Shown here: one piece after another, positions 15,461 to 25,740 of the stretch
How the letters are laid out: each line of letters starts with the position of its first letter
Position numbering within the stretch: position 1 is the first letter of the stretch
Source: Pandoraea faecigallinarum
GTDB taxonomy: Bacteria; Pseudomonadota; Gammaproteobacteria; Burkholderiales; Burkholderiaceae
Length of the DNA: 64,000 bases
Direction of reading: 5' to 3'
Assembly (NCBI RefSeq): GCF_001029105.3
Contig: NZ_CP011807.3
Location: 4,278,001 to 4,342,000, forward strand
Notes under the pieces: generated by a model
Told to the model about the DNA's origin: nothing
The model's input: the letters and a program-made list of their open reading frames with translations, nothing else
Databases searched by the model: none
Program-made: the position numbers and the translations under genes

Positions 15461-18106
15461 TCACGCCGACGCGAGATACCCTTGCGACAGGCCGTTGGCA
15501 CGCGCTTCACACCATTCCGGATGCGCGCGCGGATCGGTCCACGCGAGCAGATGCAGCGCCGCCAGGGCACGTGGGTCGTTGAGCAGTTCCCACTTCTGCG
15601 TGTTGGTCAGACGGGTCGGACCTCGCAGCAGCGCCGTCTCCACACGACCGGCACGCAGCGCGTCGCGCTTTGCGTCGTCGAGCGTCGGCTTCACGCTCGA
15701 CGCCACGAGTGCATTGGCCATCGGATCGACCACGGCATCGACGAAATCGACATGTTTGCCCGTCTCGCTCGTGTACTTGTCCGTCATGCGCAGTTCCTTC
15801 GGCGGCCATGATTCCTCGGGAATGAGGAACAGGCGAGCGCGTTTCAGACCGCGGCCGAGCGAGACCCGGCTGGAGAAGACCGACACCGGAATCGAGATCA
15901 TCATCGAGCCGACGATCGGCATCAGCCACCAGATGAAGTCCGGGTTGAGCCAATACACGACACCGCCCCAGCCCATGCCGATCAACGTGTGCAAACCGTG
16001 ACGGCGAATGGCTTCGCCCCAGTGCGTTTCGGCATCTTCGCGAGGGGGCGACTTCCACTGGATCGCGATGCCCGTGAGCGCTGCCAGCACGAACTGCGTG
16101 TGGAACAGCATACGCACCGGCGCGAGCACGGCCGAGAACACCATCTCGATGAACATGCTGACGCTCACGGCGAACCAGCCGCCGAAGCGTTTCGCGCCCT
16201 TCACCCAGATCAGCAGCACGGCCAGTATCTTTGGCAGGAAGAGCAGCGTGGCGGTAGCCGAGAACAGCGCGAGCGCACGCTCCGGATGCCACTCCGGCCA
16301 CACCGGAAACAACTGACGCGGCGCGGTGAAATACTCCGGCACGACAAGCGTGTGCTTGGCGAGCAGGCACGTCGAGAGAATCAGGAAGATGAACCACAGC
16401 GGGGCGGACACGTAAGCCATCGCGCCCGTGACGAACACCGCGCGGTGCACCGGATGCATGCCTTCCGCGAGGAACAGGCGGAAGTTCATCAGGTTGCCCT
16501 GACACCAGCGCCGGTCGCGCTTGAGTTCGTCGAGCAGGTTCGGCGGCATCTCTTCATAGCTTCCCGGCAGATCGTAGGCGATCCACACGCCCCAGCCCGC
16601 GCGACGCATCAGCGCCGCCTCGACGAAGTCGTGCGAGAGAATCGCCCCCGACATCGCGCCCTTGCCAGGCAACGGCGCGAGCGCGCAGTGCTCCATGAAC
16701 GGCTTCAGACGGATGATGGCGTTATGCCCCCAGTAGTGCGATTCGCCAAGTTGCCAGTAATGCAGGCCAGCGGTGAAGAGCGGTCCGTAGACGCGTCCCG
16801 CGAACTGTTGCAGACGCGCGTAGAAGGTCTCGCGACCGGCCGCGAGCGGCGCCGTCTGGATCAGGCCGGCGCTCGGATGAGATTCCATCATGCGCACCAG
16901 CTTGGTCAGGCATTCGCCGCTCATGACACTGTCCGCGTCGAGCACGATCATGTAACGGTAATTGCTGCCCCAGCGGCGGCAGAAGTCGTCGAGGTTGCCG
17001 CTCTTGCGCTTCACGCGACGCTGACGGCGGCGATAGAAGATGCGCCCGAAGCCGCCGACTTCGCGGCACAGCGCCTGCCACGCGTCGACCTCGGCGGTAC
17101 AGTTATCGGCCTCGTTGGAATCGGACAGGATGAAGAAGTCGAAGCGTTCGAGCGAATCGGTCTTGGCAAGCGATTCATACGTCGCACGCAAACCGGCGAA
17201 CACGCGCCCCACATCTTCGTTGCAGATCGGCATGACGATGGCCGTGCGCGCATCGGGCGCAATGGGCGCATCGCCCGCCGCCATCTTCGAGATCATGTGA
17301 CGCTCGCCGCCGAAGAGCAGGACGAAGAAGCCGAAGATGGCCGTCCAGAATCCGGCGGAGACCCAGCCGAAGAGCAGCACGAAGAGCACCAGGACGGAGA
17401 ACTCGAGCGGATCGGCGCCGTGATACGGCAGCACGGACGCCATGAAGTGCGTGGCGAGAGCCGTTTGCGCAATCATCAGCGCGAGCAGCATCCAGCGGCG
17501 GCGGCGTCCCGCTTGCGACCACTTGCCCTTGGGATCGGGCGCGTCGCGCACGAGCGGGTCGGGGTCCTTGCGGCCGGCGAGCTTGCGCCACAGACGTGCG
17601 AGCGGATTGAGCGACCACGCACGCGGAATGAGCGACGTGCGGCGCACCGGCGGTGCAACACGCAAGGTCTGCACACCGCGCACCTCGTTGAGCCCGGCCG
17701 CCGCGGCCAGCGAGCCGCCTTCGGTGAGCGCGAGACGCACCGGTTGCGACGCGAGTACCGCGTCGCTGCCGGATTCGATCTCGGCGAGGTCGTGGGCGTG
17801 CCAAGCCGCCGTCGCCACCGCAGTGGCAGCGCCGGTGCTTTCGGTCGGCGCGTCTGCCACACCGGCAGCCTGAACGGCTGTCGCCACGGTGCTCTCGGGC
17901 GTCGAAGGACCATCGTTGGCCGAGGGCGCGCCATCGCCGGCGACATGGGTCGCGCGTGCGAGCAGGCGCTGCAAGCGCGTGAGGACGTCGAGCGCATCGC
18001 CGCCGTCACGCCTGGCCTGCGCGAGCAGGGCACGACGTTTCTCGGCGGGCAGGGGCAACCGGTCGACGTAAAGTTCGTCGACCGGAATGTCGGAGCGGTC
18101 GCTCAC
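15461..18106 (-). CDS. opgH: Glucans biosynthesis glucosyltransferase OpgH (MdoH)
   Basis: Inner-membrane glucosyltransferase that builds and exports the beta-1,2 backbone of osmoregulated periplasmic glucans. About 881 residues: a variable N-terminal cytoplasmic region, two membrane segments, a large GT2 catalytic domain with [32 protein letters not shown] and [11 protein letters not shown], then a bundle of C-terminal membrane segments. I chose GTG 18106 because it overlaps the opgG stop as GTGA; GTG 18130 would add eight residues. Neither has a good ribosome site, consistent with coupling to opgG. A bidirectional terminator follows at 15405-15437. Confidence 0.94.
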   Translation of the reverse strand: MSDRSDIPVDELYVDRLPLPAEKRRALLAQARRDGGDALDVLTRLQRLLARATHVAGDGAPSANDGPSTPESTVATAVQAAGVADAPTESTGAATAVATAAWHAHDLAEIESGSDAVLASQPVRLALTEGGSLAAAAGLNEVRGVQTLRVAPPVRRTSLIPRAWSLNPLARLWRKLAGRKDPDPLVRDAPDPKGKWSQAGRRRRWMLLALMIAQTALATHFMASVLPYHGADPLEFSVLVLFVLLFGWVSAGFWTAIFGFFVLLFGGERHMISKMAAGDAPIAPDARTAIVMPICNEDVGRVFAGLRATYESLAKTDSLERFDFFILSDSNEADNCTAEVDAWQALCREVGGFGRIFYRRRQRRVKRKSGNLDDFCRRWGSNYRYMIVLDADSVMSGECLTKLVRMMESHPSAGLIQTAPLAAGRETFYARLQQFAGRVYGPLFTAGLHYWQLGESHYWGHNAIIRLKPFMEHCALAPLPGKGAMSGAILSHDFVEAALMRRAGWGVWIAYDLPGSYEEMPPNLLDELKRDRRWCQGNLMNFRLFLAEGMHPVHRAVFVTGAMAYVSAPLWFIFLILSTCLLAKHTLVVPEYFTAPRQLFPVWPEWHPERALALFSATATLLFLPKILAVLLIWVKGAKRFGGWFAVSVSMFIEMVFSAVLAPVRMLFHTQFVLAALTGIAIQWKSPPREDAETHWGEAIRRHGLHTLIGMGWGGVVYWLNPDFIWWLMPIVGSMMISIPVSVFSSRVSLGRGLKRARLFLIPEESWPPKELRMTDKYTSETGKHVDFVDAVVDPMANALVASSVKPTLDDAKRDALRAGRVETALLRGPTRLTNTQKWELLNDPRALAALHLLAWTDPRAHPEWCEARANGLSQGYLASA

Positions 18107-19674
18107 TCGGGGGGTAACAGGTAGCTCCACGTTTCGGATAAGGTGTTACTGCCGTTGCGCAGGTAAGCGCGCATTTCGACGGGTTTCTCGGAATCGAGGC
18201 GGCGCATGCGAAGCATGACGCGATAGCCTCCCGTGACGTCATTGCGCTGCGTCTGCACTTCGAGGATCTTGCCGTTGCCGTCGATGGACACATTGCCTTC
18301 GACCTTGGCGTCGTCCGGCAGTTTCTTGAGCGCCGGGCCCTCGAAATCCAGGGCGAACAGCAGACTGTCGTCTGGTTTTCCCCGGTAGCCGTGTCCCCGG
18401 CGGCTTTGCGTCACCCACGCCAGCGGCGGGCGCTTCTCATTGTCTTTTTGCCACGTGAGCCGGTATTCGAGCGAATAGGCCTGCTTCGGCTTCGGCGGCG
18501 CATCGGGCACCCAATAGGCGACGATGTTGTCATTGGTCTCATCCGGCGTGGGAATCTGCACCAACTCTACGCGGCCTTGTCCCCACTTGCCCTTCGGTTC
18601 CACCCAGGCGCTCGGACGCGACTCATAATGGTCTTCGAGGTCCTGGTAATTGTTGAAGTCCCGGTCGCGCTGCACCAGCCCGAAGCCACCGGGATTGGAC
18701 AACGAGAACGACGACACGAGCAGACGCTTGGGATTGACCAGCGGACGCCAGATCCATTCGCCCGTCCCGGACTGTATCGACAGGCCGTCGGAGTCATGCA
18801 CTTCGGGGCGGTAGTCGGGAGCGGGCGCCTGCTGGTTTTCGCCGAAGAAGAACATGCTGGTGAGCGGTGCGATACCGAGCTTGGTAACGTTCTCGCGCAG
18901 GAACAATTCGGATTTCACGTCGACGGTGGTGTCCACGCCCGGACGCAGCGTGAAGCGATACGCACCGGTCGCACGCGGCGAGTCGAGCAGCGCGTAGATG
19001 ACGAGTTCCTTCGCACCGGGCGCCGGACGCTGAATCCAGAATTCGGTGAAGCGCGGAAACTCTTCGCCGGAGTTCAGCGCGGTGTCGAGGGCCAGACCGC
19101 GAGCGGACAGGCCGTAGGTCTGGTTCTTACCCAGCGCGCGGAAGTAGCTCGCGCCGAGGAACACCATGACTTCGTCCTTGTACTTCGGCGTATTCACCGG
19201 GAAGTGGATACGGAAGCCTGCGAAGCCGAGGCCACGCAATTGTTTCGGGTCGACCTTGAGGGCACCGAAGTCGAACATGTCCGGGCTGTAGCGGATTTCG
19301 CGCACGCTGTTGCCCGCCAGTTCGTTGATCTTCACGGGGCGGTCGTAGTACGAACCTTCGTGGAAGAACATCAGTTCGAACGGCAGCTTCTGCGCGCGCC
19401 AGAGCGCCTTTTCCGGCTTGAAGCGGATGTTGCGGTAGCGGTCGTACGTAAGATTCTGAAGCTCTTTGGGGAGATTCGGATCCTTGGGCTTGTATCGGCT
19501 GTTTGCGAGCGTACGGGCTTGTCTGGCGACGTCGTCGAACGAAAAAGCATGCGCTGCCCCCGAGACGAGCGCGCAAACACTGAGCACACTGGCGATCGCC
19601 AGGCGCAGGGCACGGTGGGAAATCATGCGGGAAACCGCGTTGGGCAGGAATTCCATCGGCAGTGGGAAGGGCAT
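18103..19674 (-). CDS. opgG: Periplasmic glucan biosynthesis protein OpgG (MdoG)
   Basis: Periplasmic protein needed with OpgH to make osmoregulated periplasmic glucans. The mature part begins [18 protein letters not shown] and continues with the OpgG beta-sandwich ([38 protein letters not shown], then an Ig-like C-terminal domain). Length 523 from the first ATG (19674). ATG 19626 (residue 17) would give a textbook Sec signal, [20 protein letters not shown] then AHA before FSF, and may be the true start; no start has a strong ribosome site. It is followed by opgH with overlap. An 18-bp perfect palindrome lies about 150 nt upstream. Confidence 0.93.
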   Translation of the reverse strand: MPFPLPMEFLPNAVSRMISHRALRLAIASVLSVCALVSGAAHAFSFDDVARQARTLANSRYKPKDPNLPKELQNLTYDRYRNIRFKPEKALWRAQKLPFELMFFHEGSYYDRPVKINELAGNSVREIRYSPDMFDFGALKVDPKQLRGLGFAGFRIHFPVNTPKYKDEVMVFLGASYFRALGKNQTYGLSARGLALDTALNSGEEFPRFTEFWIQRPAPGAKELVIYALLDSPRATGAYRFTLRPGVDTTVDVKSELFLRENVTKLGIAPLTSMFFFGENQQAPAPDYRPEVHDSDGLSIQSGTGEWIWRPLVNPKRLLVSSFSLSNPGGFGLVQRDRDFNNYQDLEDHYESRPSAWVEPKGKWGQGRVELVQIPTPDETNDNIVAYWVPDAPPKPKQAYSLEYRLTWQKDNEKRPPLAWVTQSRRGHGYRGKPDDSLLFALDFEGPALKKLPDDAKVEGNVSIDGNGKILEVQTQRNDVTGGYRVMLRMRRLDSEKPVEMRAYLRNGSNTLSETWSYLLPPE

Positions 19675-20012
19675 GTAACGCGCGTGCTGACCGTAGCCAG
19701 CGTGCGCCGAACGCGCAATTTTACCCGTTCATTCACCGATTGACTAAAGATGCATCGGCAAAACCTTCAAAGCGGGTGCTCACATTACCCCAATCGTCTG
19801 CTGTGACGGTGCTTCCGCCGAGTCACAAATTTGTGACTATTTGTGACTAACGGGTCATTCGAAAGGCATTGGAGAGAATTTCATCGCCTTTTCTGTCGAT
19901 TTTTTGCCATTTTTACGACAGTCCCGCGCCATTTTCCGGCCATTCATTGCGCTTTCATGCCGATGGGCCCGAACGCGCCCTCGCTCCCCGATGCGTCTGC
20001 CCTGCCCGCGGG
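19675..20012. other. Upstream region of opgG
   Basis: 338 nt without a supported gene between opgG and the stop of the next LysE-like gene. It includes the 18-bp palindrome and direct repeat at 19821-19850. Candidate -10 TAAAAT on the minus strand lies at about 19720; no good -35 matches it. Confidence 0.5.
19821..19850. promoter_or_regulatory. 18-bp perfect palindrome plus adjacent half-site upstream of opgG
   Basis: AGTCACAAATTTGTGACT (19821-19838) is perfectly symmetric. Its right arm recurs at once: TTTGTGACTA at 19830-19839 and again at 19841-19850, an 11-bp step. This is the layout of a dimer site with a third half-site on the same face, about 150-175 nt upstream of opgG. TGTGA appears, but the arms are inverted relative to a CRP site, so CRP is unlikely. 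Confidence 0.6.
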
Positions 20013-20663
20013 CTATCGGCTCGTCACGGCAAGCAGTCCCCCCAGCGTCATCAGCGCGCCGCCAATCGTACGCCTGACCAGATGCTGCCGGTGCAGCATG
20101 GCCGCACGCATCCATCCCGCCGAGAATCCCAGCGCCACCAGGCTGAACCACGCCCAATGCGCAAAGGACATGAACGCTCCATACGCCAGCCCAAGCGTCC
20201 ATCCCGTGCCGGGTTGGACGACTTGCGTGAACGTGCTCACCACGAACAACGTGCACTTCGGGTTCAACGCATTGGTGAAAAAGCCGGTACGAAAGGCTTG
20301 CGCCGCCTCGCGCCATTGGGCGGGTTTGCGTGCCGGTTGCGCGGCGTCCGGCACCGTCGACGCTTGCATCACATCCGCCACCGGGGATCGATCTCCCAAC
20401 GTCCGCCAGCCGATGTAAATCAGATACACCGCTCCGGTCCACTTGATGGCCATGAACAACCACGGCAGTTGCGCGATGAGCAGCCCCACACCCACCAACG
20501 TGTACGCCACGTGGACCTGCACTCCCGCTGCAATTCCCCACGCCGCCCATAACCCCGCACGCCTTCCGTGGCGCCAGCTCTCACGCGTGACCATCGCGAA
20601 ATCGGCCCCCGGACTGATCACCGCCAACACGGTAATCGTCATGACCGCCAACATCTCTTGCAT
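20013..20663 (-). CDS. LysE/RhtB family exporter
   Basis: A 216-residue inner-membrane exporter with the family start MTITVLAVISPGADFAMVTRESWRHGRRAGL, and TNALNPKCTLFVVSTFTQVV in the middle; about six hydrophobic segments. It is divergent from a GcvA-like LysR regulator (start 20825) with a 161-nt shared gap, the usual arrangement of an exporter with its own activator (compare LysE/LysG, ArgO/ArgP). Substrate unknown, probably an amino acid. ATG 20663 is the only sensible start. Confidence 0.87.
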   Translation of the reverse strand: MQEMLAVMTITVLAVISPGADFAMVTRESWRHGRRAGLWAAWGIAAGVQVHVAYTLVGVGLLIAQLPWLFMAIKWTGAVYLIYIGWRTLGDRSPVADVMQASTVPDAAQPARKPAQWREAAQAFRTGFFTNALNPKCTLFVVSTFTQVVQPGTGWTLGLAYGAFMSFAHWAWFSLVALGFSAGWMRAAMLHRQHLVRRTIGGALMTLGGLLAVTSR

Positions 20664-20768
20664 GATGAATTCTCACTGATTCGCCCACGCACTTTCATGG
20701 CGTCCGGCGTGGTTTCATAGTCGGCACCGATGGAACCCGTACCCTCGTTTCCCGTATTTTGCTTTGCC

Positions 20769-20785
20769 TTTTTCTCGAAGAAAAA
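20769..20785. promoter_or_regulatory. Inverted repeat in the LysE/LysR gap
   Basis: TTTTTC, TCGAA, GAAAAA: 6-bp arms around 5 nt, 40 bp before the LysR start. A plausible regulator site in the divergent gap, though short. Confidence 0.3.
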
Positions 20786-20824
20786 CGATGGTTTCGACGC
20801 GATATCCGTGATAATTTCTCACGA

Positions 20825-21724
20825 ATGAGACCCGCCATGCCTCTGAACGCCCTCCACGTCTTCGACGTCGCCGCCAGCGAACTCAGCTTCGCCCGCGCCG
20901 CCGACCGCCTGTTCGTCACCCACGGCGCCGTCAGCCGGCAAATCCGCACCCTCGAACTTGCCCTTGGACTTCCTCTTTTCGAGCGTCGCAACCGTGCCGT
21001 CTTTCTCACCCCCGCGGGGATTCGACTGCATGCCACCACGCGGCAAATGTTCGAACAACTCGCCGCGACTGTCGCCTGCCTCCACCCGCCCGCTGCCACC
21101 GTTACACTCGTCGTCTCGTGCGAACCCACCCTCGCCATGCGGTGGCTCATTCCGCGGCTCGGTGCCTTCGCTCACCTTCACCCCGGCATCGCGCTGCACC
21201 TGCACTCCGCCGGCGGACCGCTCGACTTCGATACCACCGGTGTCGATGTCGCCATCCGGCGCAACGACTTCTTCTGGGGTCACGCGCTCGCAGCCGAACC
21301 TCTCGCGCACGAATGGATCGGCCCCGTCGGCCTTCCCGCCGCCTTCGACACGCCTCGCCTCACCACCCTCGGCACGCGCACGCGCCCCAACGCCTGGCAC
21401 GACTGGCAACGGGCCATGCGCGCCGCCGCGCGAACGCTGCCGCCCTTCGAGACGAATGGGACGACGCCTCTGTTCGAACACTTCTATCTGAGCTTGCAGG
21501 CAGCCGGGGCCGGACTGGGGGCCGCCATCGGCTCGGTCTATATGGTGAGCGACGAACTCGACGCCGGACGCCTCGTCGCGCCCTACGGATTTGTGCGCGA
21601 CGGCTCGGGCTATGTCGCGCTCTCGCGCGAACCCTTCGCCGCCGATCCGGCCAAACATGCCCTGCTGGAGCGGCTACGCGAGGCGCTGGCGCAAGCCGCG
21701 GCGCCGTGGATCGCAAACACGTAG
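20825..21724 (+). CDS. LysR family regulator (GcvA-like)
   Basis: A 299-residue LysR-type regulator of the GcvA branch: LNALHVFDVAASELSFARAADRLFVTHGAVSRQIRTLE is the winged helix, followed by a substrate domain (about 93-290) with AMRWLIPRLGAFAHLHPGI. Start at ATG 20825 (MRPAMPLNAL); ATG 20837 is possible. The frame is open back to 20759, but the family begins with the PLNALHVF pattern. Divergent from the LysE-like exporter, which it probably controls. Confidence 0.87.
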   Translation: MRPAMPLNALHVFDVAASELSFARAADRLFVTHGAVSRQIRTLELALGLPLFERRNRAVFLTPAGIRLHATTRQMFEQLAATVACLHPPAATVTLVVSCEPTLAMRWLIPRLGAFAHLHPGIALHLHSAGGPLDFDTTGVDVAIRRNDFFWGHALAAEPLAHEWIGPVGLPAAFDTPRLTTLGTRTRPNAWHDWQRAMRAAARTLPPFETNGTTPLFEHFYLSLQAAGAGLGAAIGSVYMVSDELDAGRLVAPYGFVRDGSGYVALSREPFAADPAKHALLERLREALAQAAAPWIANT

Positions 21725-21750
21725 CGAAATCGCCTTACGCCGTTCGCTGC

Positions 21751-23292
21751 TCACGTGCGCGGGTCGCCACGCGAAGTACCGGGCGCAGCGTCGGCGGACC
21801 GGGAAGCAGGCCGGGATGCGGACTGCGAATCCGACGGTGAGTCCGCGAACGTCGAAGGCGGCACCGGCACGGGTGCCGGTCCTGCCGCGGCGCTCGCGGC
21901 ATCTTCGGTTTGTGCGACGGCAGGCGGGCCTTTCGGCAACATCCGCGCGCCCCGCCAGTTGCCCCACTTGTAATAGCTCAACGCCATGACGAGCGACACC
22001 GCGAACCCGAGCGGGAAACTCCACCAGATCGCCTCGGCGCCCCACGTTTTCTGCATCTGCCAGGCGCACGGCAACCGGATCACCCACTGCGAGACGAACA
22101 GGATGACGAGCGGCGCGGTCACCGCCCCGGTGGCACGCACGACGCCGAACAAGACGATGGTCACGCCGAACAGCACGAACGACCACGCGACCACCGCGTT
22201 GATGTGCTGCGCGACGGAAATCGCGTAACCGTCGCCCGGCAAGAAGGCATTCATGAATTGCCGGTTGAACAGCAGAATGGCGACGACGAGTGCGCCGGTC
22301 ATGACGAAGTTCAGCCCCACGCCCACGCGCCCGATGCGCGAGACGCGGTCCCACAGGCCCGCCCCGACGTTCTGCGCGGTCATGGACGACACGCCGGCGC
22401 CAATCGCCAACGCCGGCATTTGCACGTACGTCCACAACTGCGACGCCACACCATAAGCCGCGGTGGTCCGCGATCCGTAACCGTTCACGAAGCCCATCAT
22501 GACCATGGCCGACGACGAGATCACGACCATCTGCAACCCCATCGGCAGGCCCTTCACGACGATCAACCGCAACAGCCCCATATCGATACGCAGGTACTTC
22601 CAGTCCTTGCGCGTGAGCCACAGCGGATCGCGACGCCGGTACAACGTGTACATCAGTGCCGCGAGGCTCAGGGTCTGCGCGACGAGCGTGGCGCCTGCGG
22701 AGCCGGCGATGCCGAACGGCGGGATCGGCCCCCATCCGAAGATGAGCAACGGATTGAGCGCCACGTCGAGTCCCGCCGACAGCAGCATGAAGCGGAACGG
22801 CGTGCGCGCATCCCCCGCTCCCCGCAGCGCCATCATGACGAAGTTATAGAAGTACATCACCGGCAACGCCACGAAGATGATGCGCAGATACGCGATGGCG
22901 AACTCGCGCGCATCGCCCGGCGTGCCGAGCGCGCCCAGCAGTTCCGGCGTGAAGACGTAGCCGAAAACCGAGACGGCAACGGACATGAGGATGAAGAACG
23001 TCGCGCTCGTCCCGACGATGCGTTGCGTGAGGACATGGTTCTTCGCCCCGATGGACTGGCCGATGAGAATGGTGTTGGCCATGCTGATGCCGAACACGAC
23101 ACCGAGCAGAAAGAACAGCGGAATGTTGGCATTGGACGCTGCCGTCAGCGCCGATTCGCCAAGGTAATGGCCGATCCACATGGCGTTGATCGACGCATTG
23201 AGCGACTGAAGAACGTTACTGCCGAGCACCGGCAGCGAGAACCAGAACAGGGTCTTGCCGATGGGTCCGCGCGTGAGGTCCTGTTCGGCCAT
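21751..23292 (-). CDS. MATE family efflux transporter
   Basis: A 513-residue multidrug/toxin extrusion type transporter with twelve predicted membrane segments in two halves: PIGKTLFWFSLPVLGSNVLQ (segment 1), NASINAMWIGHYLG, then in the second half GLPMGLQMVVISSSAMVMMG. The last 60 residues are a low-complexity Ala/Ser/Pro tail with no counterpart in the family. It exports cationic compounds using a Na+ or H+ gradient in known members. ATG 23292 is 7 nt after the stop of the upstream hydrolase gene, so the two are one operon. Confidence 0.92.
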   Translation of the reverse strand: MAEQDLTRGPIGKTLFWFSLPVLGSNVLQSLNASINAMWIGHYLGESALTAASNANIPLFFLLGVVFGISMANTILIGQSIGAKNHVLTQRIVGTSATFFILMSVAVSVFGYVFTPELLGALGTPGDAREFAIAYLRIIFVALPVMYFYNFVMMALRGAGDARTPFRFMLLSAGLDVALNPLLIFGWGPIPPFGIAGSAGATLVAQTLSLAALMYTLYRRRDPLWLTRKDWKYLRIDMGLLRLIVVKGLPMGLQMVVISSSAMVMMGFVNGYGSRTTAAYGVASQLWTYVQMPALAIGAGVSSMTAQNVGAGLWDRVSRIGRVGVGLNFVMTGALVVAILLFNRQFMNAFLPGDGYAISVAQHINAVVAWSFVLFGVTIVLFGVVRATGAVTAPLVILFVSQWVIRLPCAWQMQKTWGAEAIWWSFPLGFAVSLVMALSYYKWGNWRGARMLPKGPPAVAQTEDAASAAAGPAPVPVPPSTFADSPSDSQSASRPASRSADAAPGTSRGDPRT

Positions 23293-23299
23293 GTCCGCC

Positions 23300-24307
23300 C
23301 TATTTGGTATCGAACTTCACGCCGGACGCCGGCGTGGGCACGGTACATCGATGCCCGCGGACGTTATCGAGAAAGCGCTGGATCAGCGGCAGCACCTTGG
23401 CCTCGATATCGCCGTGGCCGTAACCGAAGCCCGCAAAGTTGAAATGCGTCGCACCATCGACCACCGCCAGCCAGTGACACCCCGGCGGCATGTCGGCGAA
23501 CGGCTCGATGCGTGACTGCCACTTACCGTCGATCGGCTCGTCGCGCGTGCCGGTCACGAGCAGCATGGGCTTGCGGATATCGTGCCACGCGCCGGCCGGA
23601 AAGATCGGCCCCTTGCCCTGCGGAGAGAGGGCGATGTAGCCGTCGAAACGATCGCCGCCATCGACGCCCAGCCTGTTCTTCGCCCCCGCCTCGATCATGA
23701 CGGTGGCCGCGCCCATGGAATGCCCGGCCAGGACTGCCGGGCCGGCATGGCATTGCCCCCGCGCCCAACGCAACGCCGCACCGGCATCTTCGAGGCGGTC
23801 GTCATACGATTCGGGATCCGTAGTGAGCGCAAGCAAACCGTCGCGCAGGCCACCGGTGCGGACCCGGTCGCGCAGCGAATCGCGCCCGCTCTCCTTGTGC
23901 GCCATCGTCACCGTCAGCCAGCCATACTTCGAGAGTGCGCGACCGAGCCACGACAATGCGTCGCGGTCGTCACCCGCGCCCGGACTGAGCACAGCCACGC
24001 CGTTGCAGGCGGACACCGGACGAAAGACATGCAGGCTGGCGTACGCGCCGTCGCTGCGCGGCACGCGCTGATCCGAGCCCGTCGCCATGGAGGCCGCCGC
24101 CGGTTCGGGGGAAGCGCCGGGAGCGGTAGAAGCGGCGGAAGGCCTGGAAGAGGAGGAGGCAGCGGAAGTGACCGGCGCGACAGTGTCGGCAGCCAAAACG
24201 TGGGAGGGGAACGTCGCCAGCAGGGGCGCGCCGGCGCCGCAGGCACCGAGCGCGACGAGTAACGTCCCGAACGATCGTCCCACGGCCCTGCGCGACTTTC
24301 CGAGCAT
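23300..24307 (-). CDS. Exported alpha/beta hydrolase
   Basis: A 335-residue protein. A twin-basic-like start with a hydrophobic stretch (about 13-40, ending SHVLAAD) suggests export; a Ser/Ala/Pro linker of about 40 residues follows; the alpha/beta-hydrolase fold starts near 88. Nucleophile elbow GHSMG with Ser197; acid and histidine candidates lie in TGTRDEPIDG and DGATHFNF. It resembles PET-hydrolase/chlorophyllase-like dienelactone-type esterases, but the substrate is unknown. It precedes the MATE gene by 7 nt, so esterase and exporter are probably cotranscribed. Confidence 0.8.
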   Translation of the reverse strand: MLGKSRRAVGRSFGTLLVALGACGAGAPLLATFPSHVLAADTVAPVTSAASSSSRPSAASTAPGASPEPAAASMATGSDQRVPRSDGAYASLHVFRPVSACNGVAVLSPGAGDDRDALSWLGRALSKYGWLTVTMAHKESGRDSLRDRVRTGGLRDGLLALTTDPESYDDRLEDAGAALRWARGQCHAGPAVLAGHSMGAATVMIEAGAKNRLGVDGGDRFDGYIALSPQGKGPIFPAGAWHDIRKPMLLVTGTRDEPIDGKWQSRIEPFADMPPGCHWLAVVDGATHFNFAGFGYGHGDIEAKVLPLIQRFLDNVRGHRCTVPTPASGVKFDTK

Positions 24308-24441
24308 CCGTTCTCCTCTGGTATCCGGCAGCGCGCAGCCAACCTGGGCCCGAACGGGCGAGTTCGATCCCGCCGAGGGAACAGGTCAGGCCGGGAGCGC
24401 CGGTCTCGCGACGAGGCTCCGCTGCGACCTCAAATGAGGAG

Positions 24442-25740
24442 TCATCTTAGCGCGGATTGCGTATCTTGCTCGCATGAATTTAGCATCGTTCCTCCCTGTG
24501 TCGCGTGCGCAACGCGCACGGCGCCGCCTTGCCTTGCATCGAACGCCGAGGCATACCCCTGAGGGTCGAACCGCCATGTCAGCGCGATCAGCGCGACGTT
24601 GAGCACGATGAGTGCGACCCACGATGGCACGAAGCTGCCCGTGAGCGCCATGACGGCACCCGCCGCGAACGGCGCCAGCGCCGCGATGCAAAAGCCCACG
24701 CCCTGCATGAACGCCGCCAGCGCGGCCGCGTGACGCGGTTGCGCATGGTGATCCAGCGCCAGCACCAACCCGAGCGAGAACGTGCCGCCCAGTCCGAAGC
24801 CGATCCCGCCGATCCACCACCACGGCGCCGCATCCGGGGCGGCAACCAGTCCCGTCAGGCCGCCCAGCGTCGCCGCGAGAGCCAGCGTGAGCCAGCGGCG
24901 CCGGTCGACGTGGCGACGCGCAAGCCACGGCAACATCAGCGCCGCAACGACCTGACACGCCGTCAGTCCGGCGAGCAACGCCCCACTTTGTGTCGCGCTC
25001 ATGCCACGCTGCTGATAGAACGGCGGCAGCCACGCCACCATTGCCGTGTAGGTACAGTTGACGAGACCGAAGTAGACGGCCAGCGTCCACGCACGGGGCT
25101 TGCGCAGCAAGTTCAGCATCGACGGTGCCTTCGCGTCGACATGCGTGCCCCCGGCGTGACATGCGACGCGCAAGTCGCCGCCGGCAGCTGCGGCGGCCCG
25201 GGCCAAAGGCGCCCGCCACCACGCCAACGCCGCCGCACCGACCACTGCGAGCCACATCCCCAGGCCGGCACGCCAATCGCCTGCCTCCGACGCCGCCCAC
25301 GGACTCACCGCCGCGCCCAGCCCGCCACCGCCCATGAGCGCGGCCGAGTACAGCCCCATCATCGACGTCATGCGCGCTGCGCTGTAGTTCGCCTTGACCA
25401 CGCCGGGCAGCAGTGCCTGCACGATGGCGATACCGGTGCCCGACGCGAGCGCGGTCGCGATCATCGTCACCGTGTCGCCGGCGACGAAACGCACGCCGCA
25501 TGCGAATGCGAGCGCCGCGAGCCCGAGCAACACGCCGCGCCGCTCGCCGAAGCGACGCGTCAGCCCGCCCGCCGCGAAGGCCCCCGCGCCCATCGCCAAC
25601 ACCGGCAGCGACGTGAGCAGCGCCGCGACGGGATACGTCATCCCCGTCGCTTCGCGGATCTGCGGCAACAACGGACCGATCGACGTGAGCGTCGGGCGCA
25701 AGGTCAGCCCGACGGCCACGATGGCCAGCCAAAGCGTCAT
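24442..25740 (-). CDS. MFS transporter, CynX/NimT-like
   Basis: A 432-residue major facilitator with twelve membrane segments; MTLWLAIVAVGLTLRPTLTSIGPLLPQI at the start and GGLTRRFGERRGVLLGL in the first loop are typical of the CynX/YycB/NimT group (cyanate, nitroimidazole carriers). ATG 25740 overlaps the amidohydrolase stop as ATGA; the frame stays open far upstream but only as a shadow of that gene. It is the last gene of the four-gene operon and probably moves the substrate or product of the amidohydrolase. Confidence 0.87.
   Translation of the reverse strand: MTLWLAIVAVGLTLRPTLTSIGPLLPQIREATGMTYPVAALLTSLPVLAMGAGAFAAGGLTRRFGERRGVLLGLAALAFACGVRFVAGDTVTMIATALASGTGIAIVQALLPGVVKANYSAARMTSMMGLYSAALMGGGGLGAAVSPWAASEAGDWRAGLGMWLAVVGAAALAWWRAPLARAAAAAGGDLRVACHAGGTHVDAKAPSMLNLLRKPRAWTLAVYFGLVNCTYTAMVAWLPPFYQQRGMSATQSGALLAGLTACQVVAALMLPWLARRHVDRRRWLTLALAATLGGLTGLVAAPDAAPWWWIGGIGFGLGGTFSLGLVLALDHHAQPRHAAALAAFMQGVGFCIAALAPFAAGAVMALTGSFVPSWVALIVLNVALIALTWRFDPQGYASAFDARQGGAVRVAHATQGGTMLNSCEQDTQSALR

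Noticed and set aside
15989..18124. 711-codon open frame on the plus strand
   Set aside because: It lies wholly opposite opgH, reads as Arg/His-rich text without domains, and is a shadow of third-position GC in that gene.
19821..19838. Palindrome considered as a CRP site
   Set aside because: CRP needs TGTGA-N6-TCACA; here TCACA comes first and TGTGA second, the opposite order.
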